Part shown: one piece after another, positions 9,638-18,856 of the stretch
Numbering within the stretch: position 1 is the first letter of the stretch
Layout: each line of letters starts with the position of its first letter
Source of the DNA: Bacteroidota bacterium
GTDB taxonomy: Bacteria > Bacteroidota > Ignavibacteria > Palsa-1295
Length of the DNA: 64,000 nt
Direction of reading: 5' to 3'
Assembly: GCA_021324685.1 (NCBI GenBank)
Contig: JAJPIQ010000028.1
Location: 1-64,000 of the forward strand
Program-made: the position numbers and the translations under genes
The notes under the pieces: model-generated
The model's input: only the letters and a program-made list of their open reading frames with translations
What the model was told of the DNA's origin: nothing
Database searches by the model: none

Positions 9638-10612
9638 TTAGTTTTGCTGCGTCAGCGAAACGAGCTGGCGCGTGAAATCCTGTTTGGTGAAGGTCACTCC
9701 ATCGGAGGTGAGGTACCACCAGTCGTATTGGTAGACGGGTCCGATATAGCATCCGAAGTACTTGTTTTCGTAATTGAAGTCCTTATCGGCAAGCTCCTTT
9801 GTGGTCATTCTAATATTAACCGTATGGGGGCTGACCATTGAGGGTAACACAACGAGCGTGTCCTTATTATCGACCGAACAGAACGTCTGCGAGTTCGGCT
9901 CGTTGATCACATCGTAATCCCACTTGCTCTTCCATCCGTTGTTGACAAAATCGCGAGTGAAAATGCAACGCTCTTCGACGATCGGCGCGCCCGGCATTCC
10001 GCCCTGGTGTTCCCAGATGAACGCGGAATCGTTGTGCTCGCTATACCAGATCGTATCGGTCTGCCAGACGTACGCTCCTGTATTCGTAAAATCATCGGCG
10101 CGGGTGCGAATAAGCCCTGCGATACCGGCCAGAATGGTATCGGTCGATACCGGGCGCGGGCGCGTCTGCATGGGAATTGCACCGCCGACGATGGCGCCGG
10201 GAGCGATGAATGCTCCGTGCGTCATATTACTCCTTGTCGCCGGAATGTAGTATAGATCGAACGGCGCTCCACCGGCATAGGCTGCCGAAACGCGGTAGGT
10301 AATCTGATAGCGGAAAAGCGAATCGCCATTCGGCCCGATCTGATCGAAGCCCATCGTCTGCACGATGTCGTTCGCACCGAGGAGCGACTGAGTGATCACT
10401 CCGTTCGAATCGTAAATATTTTCGGTATTCTGGAAGATGTAGGTCCAGCCGGCTTGCTTTTTATAGAAATAGTCGCTCATATTCGGCGAGCCAAGGCTCC
10501 CATGAGAACCACCCAGCGCGGCAGGGCCGTCCGGCGAAACAGAACATGCGGCAAGAATCGCCGACGCAAGTGTGGCGAACGCAAAACGCCACAGGAAATT
10601 ACGGGATTTCAT
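9638..10612 (-). CDS. Lipoprotein of unknown function, copy 1 of a tandem paralogue pair
   Basis: Lipobox LASAILAACS; closely similar along its length to the 11367..12344 product (e.g. MSDYFYKKQAGWTY, RPRPVSTDTILAGIAGLIRTRA, YGCYIGPVYQYDWWY-type blocks). Confidence 0.85.
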   Translation of the reverse strand: MKSRNFLWRFAFATLASAILAACSVSPDGPAALGGSHGSLGSPNMSDYFYKKQAGWTYIFQNTENIYDSNGVITQSLLGANDIVQTMGFDQIGPNGDSLFRYQITYRVSAAYAGGAPFDLYYIPATRSNMTHGAFIAPGAIVGGAIPMQTRPRPVSTDTILAGIAGLIRTRADDFTNTGAYVWQTDTIWYSEHNDSAFIWEHQGGMPGAPIVEERCIFTRDFVNNGWKSKWDYDVINEPNSQTFCSVDNKDTLVVLPSMVSPHTVNIRMTTKELADKDFNYENKYFGCYIGPVYQYDWWYLTSDGVTFTKQDFTRQLVSLTQQN

Positions 10613-10638
10613 AGTATCGTGCAGTGAAGTAGTTGAGA

Positions 10639-10905
10639 TTATTGAGTAATAGAGAAACCGCCCAAAGCGCGAGACGAATCGCATCGCCGGCAAAAGGGGC
10701 TGGCACTAACGCTTGAATTTTGATTGAGTCGAAACACCTTCGAAGCTCCCAGGGGCCAAGAACGCAGGCTCCCGGAGATCGGTAATGCATCACGTCCGGC
10801 AGAAGACCGGCGCGGGCGACCGACTGCAAGATCTGCCTTGCAGAAGGGGCACGTATGCTCACCATCGTTTCCGATGTACGAGCAGGATGGACACGATTTT
10901 AGCAT
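10639..10905 (-). CDS. Zinc-ribbon mini-ORF, copy 1; only the first ~34 codons are conserved between copies
   Basis: MLKSCPSCSYIGNDGEHTCPFCKADLAVGRPRRS, CxxC-x10-CxxC; the tail differs from copy 2. Confidence 0.5.
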   Translation of the reverse strand: MLKSCPSCSYIGNDGEHTCPFCKADLAVGRPRRSSAGRDALPISGSLRSWPLGASKVFRLNQNSSVSASPFCRRCDSSRALGGFSITQ

Positions 10906-11022
10906 CAGAGTAGAGAACGAATTGTTAGAGTAGAGAACAGATTACTTACTCGCACTACTCCCGGAAAACGCACATCCTGAGATTTAGTGCTCTCTTGATG
11001 GTACACAATATAAAACTTATTC

Positions 11023-11039
11023 TGTCATCCGCTCTGACA
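11023..11039. promoter_or_regulatory. Candidate operator dyad TGTCA-N7-TGACA upstream of copy 1
   Basis: TGTCATCCGCTCTGACA; equivalent dyad at a similar distance upstream of copy 2. Confidence 0.5.
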
Positions 11040-11122
11040 CAATGCATTTTTTTTAGAAAGAATTCCAATTGTAGAAATTAAGCAAAAAATGCAATGTTTT
11101 AAAATAAAAGAAGAAAATTTAA

Positions 11123-11137
11123 ATTTCAAAATGAAAT
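11123..11137. promoter_or_regulatory. Candidate dyad ATTTCA-N3-TGAAAT upstream of copy 1
   Basis: ATTTCAAAATGAAAT; its reverse complement ATTTCATTTTGAAAT is present at 12882..12896. Confidence 0.4.
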
Positions 11138-11302
11138 GGTGTTGGACAATGATGTAATAATTTGCAGATGGTGTCCAATAATGATACAGTATCTATTTTA
11201 TACAATCTATTTTCATAATGAAAGCAGAGGTTATATTAGTGTCTCAATTTGAGATATATGTATAAGAACGATACAGTTAAGAAAGGCCTAAAATGAAGAA
11301 AA

Positions 11303-11326
11303 GCCCCCTGGTATTACCAAGGGGCC
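11303..11326 (-). terminator. Intrinsic terminator downstream of lipoprotein copy 2
   Basis: Minus strand GGCCCCTTGGTA/ATACCAGGGGGC stem followed by TTTTCTTC. Confidence 0.85.
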
Positions 11327-11366
11327 CGTTCTTCTCTCTTTCTCTTAAGGAGCTCGCTTGTGTGCG

Positions 11367-12344
11367 TTAGTTGTGAGTTAGTGAGAGCAGCGAGCGTGTA
11401 AAATCCTGTTTCGTGAACGTACTGCCGTCGGTCGTTACATACCACCAATCGTATTGATAGACGGGTCCGATGTAGCAACCGTAGTACTTATCTTCGTAAT
11501 TGAAGTCGTAGTCGGCCAGCTCCGTGGTCGTGAAACCGATGTCCACGGTGTTCGAACTCGTTGTTGCGGGAACGGTCATAGACATGTTCGATGTGTTGAC
11601 CGTGCACGTCGTCTGCGGATTGGGCTCATTGATCACATCGTAGGACCAATGGCTTGCCCAGCCGTTCGTCGTAAAATCGCGAGTGAATATGCAGCGTTCC
11701 TGCGTAATGGGTCCGTTGATTCCGGCATGTTCCCAAATGAAGGCCGAGTCGTTATGCTCGCTATACCAGATGGTATCGGTCTGCCAGACATACGTGCCGT
11801 TATTCGTGAAATCGTTCGCTCGAGTACGGATCAGGCCCGCGATGCCAGCAAGGATCGTATCCGTAGAGACCGGACGCGGCCGCTTCTGCATCGTAATCAT
11901 GCCGCTAACGGTTGAGCTCGGATCAACGAAGGCGCCATGGGACTGGTTAGAGTGCGTCGCTGTGACGTAATTGACCGTCATCTGAGTGCCGTTGGCGTAC
12001 GCAGCCAGTACACGATATGTAATTTCATAACGGAAGAGCGAGTCGCCATTCGAAGCCATTTGATCGAAGCCCTTGCAGACAACTACGTCATTCGAGCCTG
12101 TCAGCGTTTGAGCCACTGAACCGTCACTATTATAAATTTTTTCGACGTTTTGGAACGTGTAGGTCCAGCCAGCCTGCTTTTTATAAAAGTAGTCGCTCAT
12201 GCTGGTCGAGCCGAGGCTTGAATTCTGAGTCCCGTGCGATCCGCCGGGTCCGGCGGGGCCATTTGGACTTACGGCGCACGCAGCCAGCAGCGTGCTCGCA
12301 ACGGATGCTAGTGCAAAACGCCATAATGTGGTAGGGGTTTTCAT
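11367..12344 (-). CDS. Lipoprotein of unknown function, copy 2 of the tandem paralogue pair
   Basis: Start MKTPTTLWRFALASVASTLLAACAVS (lipobox); extended similarity to 9638..10612. Confidence 0.85.
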   Translation of the reverse strand: MKTPTTLWRFALASVASTLLAACAVSPNGPAGPGGSHGTQNSSLGSTSMSDYFYKKQAGWTYTFQNVEKIYNSDGSVAQTLTGSNDVVVCKGFDQMASNGDSLFRYEITYRVLAAYANGTQMTVNYVTATHSNQSHGAFVDPSSTVSGMITMQKRPRPVSTDTILAGIAGLIRTRANDFTNNGTYVWQTDTIWYSEHNDSAFIWEHAGINGPITQERCIFTRDFTTNGWASHWSYDVINEPNPQTTCTVNTSNMSMTVPATTSSNTVDIGFTTTELADYDFNYEDKYYGCYIGPVYQYDWWYVTTDGSTFTKQDFTRSLLSLTHN

Positions 12345-12387
12345 AGGGATTGTGCTGTTTTGTGGAAGTAGTATCGAGCTGGGTCTT

Positions 12388-12675
12388 TTATCGATTAAGG
12401 GAAAACTGCCCAAAACGGGGGCATGGAAATTCAGCCGGCGTCGAGGGTTCATTAAAGGTTCTAAAACAAGTGGACAAACTGGGCCGAAGGCCTCCGGAGC
12501 TCCGCATAGCGCGCGCATGAGTTATACTTCTCATGCTTGTTGAATCCGAACGGCGTGGACGGCCGACGGCTAAATCTGCCTTGCAGAATGGGCAGACGTG
12601 CTCACCATCGTTACCGATGTAAGAGCAGGATGGACATGATTTAAGCATCGTATTCTTCAAAACGATTTTCTTCAT
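12388..12675 (-). CDS. Zinc-ribbon mini-ORF, copy 2 (conserved MLKSC start at 12648)
   Basis: MLKSCPSCSYIGNDGEHVCPFCKADLAVGRPRRS matches copy 1 over this span except one residue. Confidence 0.5.
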   Translation of the reverse strand: MKKIVLKNTMLKSCPSCSYIGNDGEHVCPFCKADLAVGRPRRSDSTSMRSITHARAMRSSGGLRPSLSTCFRTFNEPSTPAEFPCPRFGQFSLNR

Positions 12676-12758
12676 TTTTTCGCCCTTCAGCGTTCGAGAC
12701 CGCTTCCGGTCTCCGGCGCTGTAGTGCGCTCTTCATGCATACAAGATACTTTCCGGTC

Positions 12759-12775
12759 TGTCAAGAGCACTGACA
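12759..12775. promoter_or_regulatory. Candidate operator dyad TGTCA-N7-TGACA upstream of copy 2
   Basis: TGTCAAGAGCACTGACA, extends to CTGTCA...TGACAG. Confidence 0.5.
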
Positions 12776-12879
12776 GAAAAAACTTTTTTTCGAAAAAGAT
12801 GGAAATTGCGGAATTTGAAATGAGAAATCAAATTTTCGACTCAATCTTCATTTTTCTGGGCAATTTGTGACTTCCGACG

Positions 12880-12898
12880 GCATTTCATTTTGAAATGC
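12880..12898. promoter_or_regulatory. Candidate dyad GCATTTCA-TTT-TGAAATGC between the regulator stop and copy 2
   Basis: 8-bp perfect arms with 3-nt centre; shares the 15-bp core of the copy 1 dyad. Confidence 0.45.
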
Positions 12899-12933
12899 TT
12901 GCACGCGATCATTGTCGCGAAACGAGACAGACG

Positions 12934-15900
12934 TTAAGATTCCGATTCTTTTTCAGTAAGAATCGTAAGATTTGTATAGAAAGAACGAAGCTCCTGGGAG
13001 GGGTCACTTCGAAATTCCGTCTTTAATTTTCGCGTGTATTCGTCGAAAATACGGACCATGTTCGTTTTTTGACGGCGCCGAGCATTAATTGTTAGCAGCC
13101 CGCGAAGCGCCTCCTCATCGAATTCATCGTACGATAGCAGCTTTAGACAAATTTCTTCTGCCCGTTCGAGCAAACCACGGTCGAGTTCAGTCTGGATCAG
13201 GCGTACGGCAGCCGTTCGCCGAATGGTGTCCATCCGCGTTCGTAATCCTTCGAGCCATGAAGCATAAATGCCGTCCATAAACGGCCCTCGCGCAGAGATC
13301 TTGAGGATTTGCTCGTAGTGAAAGGTGATCGAAAACAGCGCATTGCGTTTACGAGCCTGTCTGGACTCGTTATAATGTCGAAGGACCGCTTCTGCATCGG
13401 TCTCGACAATGGGCCCCAGCGCATATCCATCTTCATTCAGGACGATGGCGTCCGGTCCGCCTAAAAGTGCGCGCGCGCGCTTAATCGTGGTGTGAAGAGT
13501 ATTTGTGACGTTTGCGCTATCGGAATCGGGCCATAAAAGATCGATCAGCTTTTCGCGACTGACAGCGCCCCTGGCGCGGCCCATACGCGAATCGATGGCC
13601 TCGGCCCGTGAAGCCACTAAGAGTGAAAGCAACTGCCGGACTTTATTATCCCGATGTTTCGGTTCCGACGAAGGACCATTCCTTTTTTCTTCACCATTTT
13701 GGCCAATTTCATTGGCGGGTTCGATGGGTTCGGCAACAAAAGCACCGAATGTATATAGCCGTATGGCCGGTTTGACCGATTCTTCTTCGCGAATTTGTGC
13801 GCCTTTTGTAAGGAGAGCCGCCGACCGCTCGGAGTGATCTCGTTTTGGAAGAATTTCTTCGAATTCTTTGCGGATCTGATCTTCAAGGAGCGGAGCGTCC
13901 CATTTCCTCGCCAGATCGATCATTTCTTCGATATGGAATGTCAGTTTCTGGCGCAGGACCTGACGTTCAGCAACCGTTCGGGCTTTCCCAACCGTAAGCC
14001 ATAGAAGGCGCGACTCTGCAAGAGCGAAGCGAAGAAAATAGGGATTTCGCTCTTTATATTCCGATCTTACAATTTCTATTTCTTTTCGGGCTTCTTCAAA
14101 GCGTCCCATACCGGCATATGCCATGATGAGCGCTGTTCGAGCGGTTCGCTCCGCAAGGCGCTGTTCGCCGGCAAGCTGAACGGAGGTCGTTGCCACAGAA
14201 ACTGCCTCCTCAAATCTGCCCAGGCCGACGAGGGCAAGTGCTTTTTCATTTTGCGCCCATGCCGCGAACGAATCGTGCTGGTTACTTCGTGCAAGCTGTA
14301 TCGCTTCTTCCGCAAATTCGAGCGCCACATGATACCGACCCAGAAAATTCATTGCCGTAGCACGCCCTTCAATGAGTGAAATACGCTGCAACAAATTCGG
14401 CGACTGCGCCACGACACGAGCGTCTTCAACCAAAACCGAAAGCTGCTGCGAACATTCTTTGACTTTATCGGCATCCTGCTGGACACCGGCAATGATCATA
14501 CGCCAAAGATAGCTCATGATCTCGACGAAGCGAATACCGTAACGACGGCCATTGACAATCCCGAGATCGCAATGCTTCGTGGCCGAACGAACGTCGCCCG
14601 TGCTAAAGGCAGCCAGGGCAGCCTGAAACAGGAACATGGTTTCAACGAGCGTATTGCCATGCTCCTTCGCTTCCGCAATGATCTGACTCGTCAGTTGGCT
14701 CGCCTGCTCGTTCTGGTCCTGTTTTAACTTACTGTTTACAGCGAGCCGGTAATAGAGGGAATATTCGTCGAAACGAGATGCTGCCATGAGCCGAGCCACC
14801 GGCATCCCCTCTTCAATGAGCGCGTCCGCTTCCTTGTACCGGCCTGCATTGAGCAAAGCTTCACCCTTGGCCCGTGCGAGGACCGTCAGAAGATGCGCTC
14901 GTTCCATATTCGATTCCGGAACAACCTTCAAAGCACGGCGAGCTTCTTCCGCCCAGCGTTCGAATTCGGCATACGATGTCCGAACATGATGTAAAATCGC
15001 TCGGAGGGTCGCGACACGGCCTTGAGCAATGCCCTTGAATGCGGTCGAATAGATGCTGGATCCTTGAATGAACTTCTCGAGAACGGCCGCGTGCTCCAAA
15101 TCCCGTTCCGCATCGACCGGGGAACCATTCCTCAAAAATGCTTCGACGAGCAGACTATGTAGTTCGATAAGCGCTCCCATGGCCGCTTCGCTCAGGTCAG
15201 GACCGTAACGCCAGGTAATTTCATCGCGCATTGGCCGAATGCCGAGCAGCAACCGAAGGCACTGCTGAGGCTCCTGAGACCAGATCGACTGCACGACTTT
15301 CGATGACCATTGTAAAAAATGCTCGACCCGGCGCAGCATTTCCGGACTTTTCGTCAGCGCGAACGGTGGTGTCGTAACCGAAAGAAAGGCATTGCTATAC
15401 AGCGGCAGGTGCTCGGTGCCGGCGATCCAGACGATGGTCGTGATCAGATCGTGCTCGTGTTCTACCGCCGAACGTGCGCTCTCTAAGATCGTATTCCAAA
15501 AATGGGCGTGAGAAAATTCATAGCACCAATTGCTTTTCTCTTCCGAGGAGGTATGAGTGGAATCGGTCGAAAATGAGATGGATGGCGTCGCACGCCGAAT
15601 GATCGACTTAAAGGTTAGGAGGTCGATCGAGCGTTGAAAAATCTCGTCCGATAGATCCGAATCCCCAAGTCTGTAGCGCAATAATTGACGCAGGAGCCGG
15701 ACGTCGAACTGCTCGCCTAACAGCGCGCCATGCATCACAATGATCTGCTCGTCCTCGTTTAATCGCTCGATTTCGCGCTGGAACCGAGCCAGCACTTCTT
15801 GTTCGCCCGTATCGGGGGCTACTTCATCGAGCACTACCGATCGATCTTCCTGCCAATGTCCTCCTTCGTATGAAAGAACGCCCATCGTGACCAGTTGCCG

Positions 15901-16716
15901 CAGCATGGTCCGAAGGCTGAGCGGGCGACCGGTCGTCCGACTTTCGATCGTATCGATCAGTGCTTTACTCGGCTCAATTTCGAACAAAATTCCAAAAAGG
16001 CGCGTAATATCCCGCTCGCCAAAATCGTCGAGTGTGATGGCGTCGCTGGCGCGTTCTTCGCGGAGGGCAATTTCACGCATCAGATGCTCCGATGTCTGAT
16101 GCCGATTAATTTTCTGCGAAAGTGCAGTGACTCGCTCTGTGAGGACCACAAATTTCGATGCAGAACTGAGACCTAAAAAAAACTGGTCGAAAAGGGGCAG
16201 ATCGTCCATGTTATGGACGTCTTCGAGAATAAGGACGAGGGGAAATCGCTTCGCTATTTCGCTCAAAGAATCGAGCAAGATCTGGAGTGGAGGAGGTCCC
16301 ACTTCTGACCGCCCCGGTTCTGCATGGCCATTCCCATTCGCAGGAATGGAGAATCCGTTCGATTCTGGACGAAGGACACTTCGGCCGCGCAGATAATCCT
16401 TTAAATTGCTCTGCTGGGAAAGGCAGGCATCGAAGGCGTTCGTGATCGGCGTCAGTGCAGCTACGTTGCCTTCCAGATAACGGGCGTGGACAATGACAAC
16501 CGTTTCTCCATATTCTTTGGTCAGCCGTTCTTCGAACTCGCGGACCAGGCGCGTTTTTCCGCCGCCGGACTCCGCGCGGACGAGCACGTATTTCGATTCT
16601 CCTTCATCCAGGAATTCCCGAAATAGCGCGTCGAGACGCGAAAGCTCCGCCTCCCGCCCGACGAACGGCAGGATATTCTGATTCAAATAGCGGTGACAAA
16701 GGGGGTTCATAGCCAC
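12934..16716 (-). CDS. Large STAND-type regulator: N-terminal AAA ATPase, TPR-like middle, C-terminal SARP-type winged helix plus BTAD
   Basis: N-terminal FVGREAELSRLD, Walker A-like VRAESGGGKTRLV, Walker B-like LVLILEDVHNMDDL; C-terminal VSREKLIDLLWPDSDSANVTNTLHTTIKRARALLG and BTAD-like ERAEEICLKLLSYDEFDEEALRGLL. Confidence 0.85.
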   Translation of the reverse strand: MAMNPLCHRYLNQNILPFVGREAELSRLDALFREFLDEGESKYVLVRAESGGGKTRLVREFEERLTKEYGETVVIVHARYLEGNVAALTPITNAFDACLSQQSNLKDYLRGRSVLRPESNGFSIPANGNGHAEPGRSEVGPPPLQILLDSLSEIAKRFPLVLILEDVHNMDDLPLFDQFFLGLSSASKFVVLTERVTALSQKINRHQTSEHLMREIALREERASDAITLDDFGERDITRLFGILFEIEPSKALIDTIESRTTGRPLSLRTMLRQLVTMGVLSYEGGHWQEDRSVVLDEVAPDTGEQEVLARFQREIERLNEDEQIIVMHGALLGEQFDVRLLRQLLRYRLGDSDLSDEIFQRSIDLLTFKSIIRRATPSISFSTDSTHTSSEEKSNWCYEFSHAHFWNTILESARSAVEHEHDLITTIVWIAGTEHLPLYSNAFLSVTTPPFALTKSPEMLRRVEHFLQWSSKVVQSIWSQEPQQCLRLLLGIRPMRDEITWRYGPDLSEAAMGALIELHSLLVEAFLRNGSPVDAERDLEHAAVLEKFIQGSSIYSTAFKGIAQGRVATLRAILHHVRTSYAEFERWAEEARRALKVVPESNMERAHLLTVLARAKGEALLNAGRYKEADALIEEGMPVARLMAASRFDEYSLYYRLAVNSKLKQDQNEQASQLTSQIIAEAKEHGNTLVETMFLFQAALAAFSTGDVRSATKHCDLGIVNGRRYGIRFVEIMSYLWRMIIAGVQQDADKVKECSQQLSVLVEDARVVAQSPNLLQRISLIEGRATAMNFLGRYHVALEFAEEAIQLARSNQHDSFAAWAQNEKALALVGLGRFEEAVSVATTSVQLAGEQRLAERTARTALIMAYAGMGRFEEARKEIEIVRSEYKERNPYFLRFALAESRLLWLTVGKARTVAERQVLRQKLTFHIEEMIDLARKWDAPLLEDQIRKEFEEILPKRDHSERSAALLTKGAQIREEESVKPAIRLYTFGAFVAEPIEPANEIGQNGEEKRNGPSSEPKHRDNKVRQLLSLLVASRAEAIDSRMGRARGAVSREKLIDLLWPDSDSANVTNTLHTTIKRARALLGGPDAIVLNEDGYALGPIVETDAEAVLRHYNESRQARKRNALFSITFHYEQILKISARGPFMDGIYASWLEGLRTRMDTIRRTAAVRLIQTELDRGLLERAEEICLKLLSYDEFDEEALRGLLTINARRRQKTNMVRIFDEYTRKLKTEFRSDPSQELRSFYTNLTILTEKESES

Positions 16717-16916
16717 ATACCCACGGAGCCCGGACGCCGCATTAAATACCGGAATCCACCTCGCATGGCAGAACTAAGCAGAGACGCTCCTTTTGTAACC
16801 GTGAACATACGGTAATTGCTCCCTACCGGCTCTACTAATTGCTCGCCGGTGCCGATTTAACGTGCGTATGACCGTACATTTGGAAGCCTTCCCTAAGACC
16901 ACAACCCGGAAAACCC

Positions 16917-17507
16917 TTAGTCCAACACAATATAGCGCGGGGCGTCCGGCAGATTGGGATCGATTTTAATCGCGATGTCTTCGCGTTGTTCTGCAAACCG
17001 GCTGAGGACACCGATGCCGCCTTCTTCGAGCGGGATGACCACCAGGACGAACCAGCCATCGAATTGCTTGCCACTCGCGGCCGTCATGACATAGCGCACG
17101 AGCGCATCGCCCACCATGCGCGTTTCCATGACCATGCTATAGAGTTGCTCGATCTGCGTGCCCTCGTACTCGCGCTCGAAATAGAGCGATTTGCCGATAA
17201 TTTCCTCTTTATCGACATTCGAGCGCTCCAGGAAAATATGGTTCACGAACGTAATGACCAGGTGCCGATTGCAGACCGTGTAGGCCGTGTCATGGAACAG
17301 TTCCGCAACGGCGGGATCGTCGCGCATGATCGTCTGCACGAGCGAAAGGAGTTCATCGCGTTCCGGCTTGTTCGACATGCGGTAGAGCGTCGCCAGCGCC
17401 GTCTCGATCAGTTCGGCACGCTTGGCAATATCCAGCACGAGCACCTCGTCTCGCGAGGCGCTCTGCGAAAAATGCATTAATTCGCTCCGTTTAATCGAAT
17501 CGGCCAC
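16917..17507 (-). CDS. PAS-like domain protein of unknown function
   Basis: Stretch TVCNRHLVITFVNHIFLERSNVDKEEIIGKSLYFE resembles a PAS fold. Confidence 0.55.
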   Translation of the reverse strand: MADSIKRSELMHFSQSASRDEVLVLDIAKRAELIETALATLYRMSNKPERDELLSLVQTIMRDDPAVAELFHDTAYTVCNRHLVITFVNHIFLERSNVDKEEIIGKSLYFEREYEGTQIEQLYSMVMETRMVGDALVRYVMTAASGKQFDGWFVLVVIPLEEGGIGVLSRFAEQREDIAIKIDPNLPDAPRYIVLD

Positions 17508-17740
17508 GGTGGCTATAGTAACAAATGGTTTCCTCGGAAGTCACGCTTTTCAGAACTTACACTCTTCGGAAGTCATGGGAGGTCACGCTCTGCGATAGGA
17601 AGAATCAAGGGTCGGGCAAAGCAACGCTCCCAAGGGAGGAGCCGGCGACGATGCCCACAGCAGGGTTACAAAGATACAAAAAATGAAACAAATCATGGGG
17701 AAAAAGGTGCGGCGGACCTCCGTGCTCACAATTCCTCTCT

Positions 17741-18856
17741 TTATTGCAGGACAAATTGTTTGCCCGCAATTTGCCGAACGATCGACTTGAGTTCAAGCTG
17801 CAGTAACTGATACAGCAGGTCCTGTACCTCGAACCCCGCTCGAGCGGCGATCGCGTCGATCTGCAGCGGACCGCCCGCTGCTTCCAGTATATCGACGATT
17901 TGAGTTTCGAAAAGGTTTAATGCCGTTCGATCGATGGTCCGCGGACGCGCTTCGGCTCGCCGGCCGATCCAGCCTACATCCGCAAGCACCTGTTCCGGAG
18001 CCGACGCCGGCCGTGCGCTCTTATCGCGAATGAGTTGGTTCGGGCCGCCACTCGACGGCCGATACACATCTCCCGGCACGGCAAAGACCTCGCGGCCCGC
18101 TTCGAGCGCGAGCGCCGCCGTGATCATCGAGCCGCCCTCGGCTTCGCTTTCGACGATGAGCGTGGCGCGCGCAAGCCCGCTCACGATCCGGTTGCGCCAG
18201 GGGAAATGCCGCGCGTCCGGTTTCGTTCCAAGCGAAAGTTCCGATACGATCGCTCCGCGTCCGCTCGCGATCAGTTCTTCGGAGAACGCTTTATTGGTAT
18301 AGGGATAGATCACATCGACGCCGGAACCGAGCACCGCGATCGTTTTTCCACCCGATTCGAATGCCGATTGGTGCGCGATCGTATCGATCCCCTTTGCAAA
18401 ACCGCTTACGACGGCAACCCGCTCCCGCGCAAATCCTTCCGCAAATTCTTTCGCCGCGCGGCGGCCGTAATCGCTCGTTTTGCGAGAGCCGACGATCGCC
18501 AGCATCCGTTCCTCGCTGAGCAGTTCCACATTGCCGCGCACAAAAAGGAGCGGCGGCGGCGCAGAGATCGTTTTTAATAGTTCCGGATATGCCGCGTCGA
18601 AATAGGTCACGATCGCGGTGTCCTCCGGCATCCGTTCGAGCTGTGCGCGTGCTTCCTCCAGCGCCGCCTCGCGCTCGCGGGCGAACTGCCCGGCGACCAG
18701 ATCGCCAACTCCAGGAACCTTCTTTAACTCCCATTCCGGCGCTTGGAACGCCCGTTCCGCGCTTTGGAAATACTCCACCAGCGCGAGCAGCCGCCGCGAG
18801 CCAATGCCGCTCGTACAATGGAGCGCGAGGTAATATGTAAGTTCGAGTCCTTCCAA
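17741..18856 (-). CDS. dprA: DNA-processing protein DprA
   Basis: Rossmann motifs AIVGSRKTSDYGRRAAKEFAEGFA, SGFAKGIDTIAHQSA, AVLGSGVDVIYPYTN, IVSELSLGTKP; C-terminal winged helix. Confidence 0.96.
   Translation of the reverse strand: MEGLELTYYLALHCTSGIGSRRLLALVEYFQSAERAFQAPEWELKKVPGVGDLVAGQFAREREAALEEARAQLERMPEDTAIVTYFDAAYPELLKTISAPPPLLFVRGNVELLSEERMLAIVGSRKTSDYGRRAAKEFAEGFARERVAVVSGFAKGIDTIAHQSAFESGGKTIAVLGSGVDVIYPYTNKAFSEELIASGRGAIVSELSLGTKPDARHFPWRNRIVSGLARATLIVESEAEGGSMITAALALEAGREVFAVPGDVYRPSSGGPNQLIRDKSARPASAPEQVLADVGWIGRRAEARPRTIDRTALNLFETQIVDILEAAGGPLQIDAIAARAGFEVQDLLYQLLQLELKSIVRQIAGKQFVLQ

Noticed and set aside
10639-10804. Full-length zinc-ribbon protein tail as coding
   Set aside because: Tails of the two copies differ in protein sequence although the DNA is partly related, suggesting indels/frameshifts; only the first ~34 codons are supported
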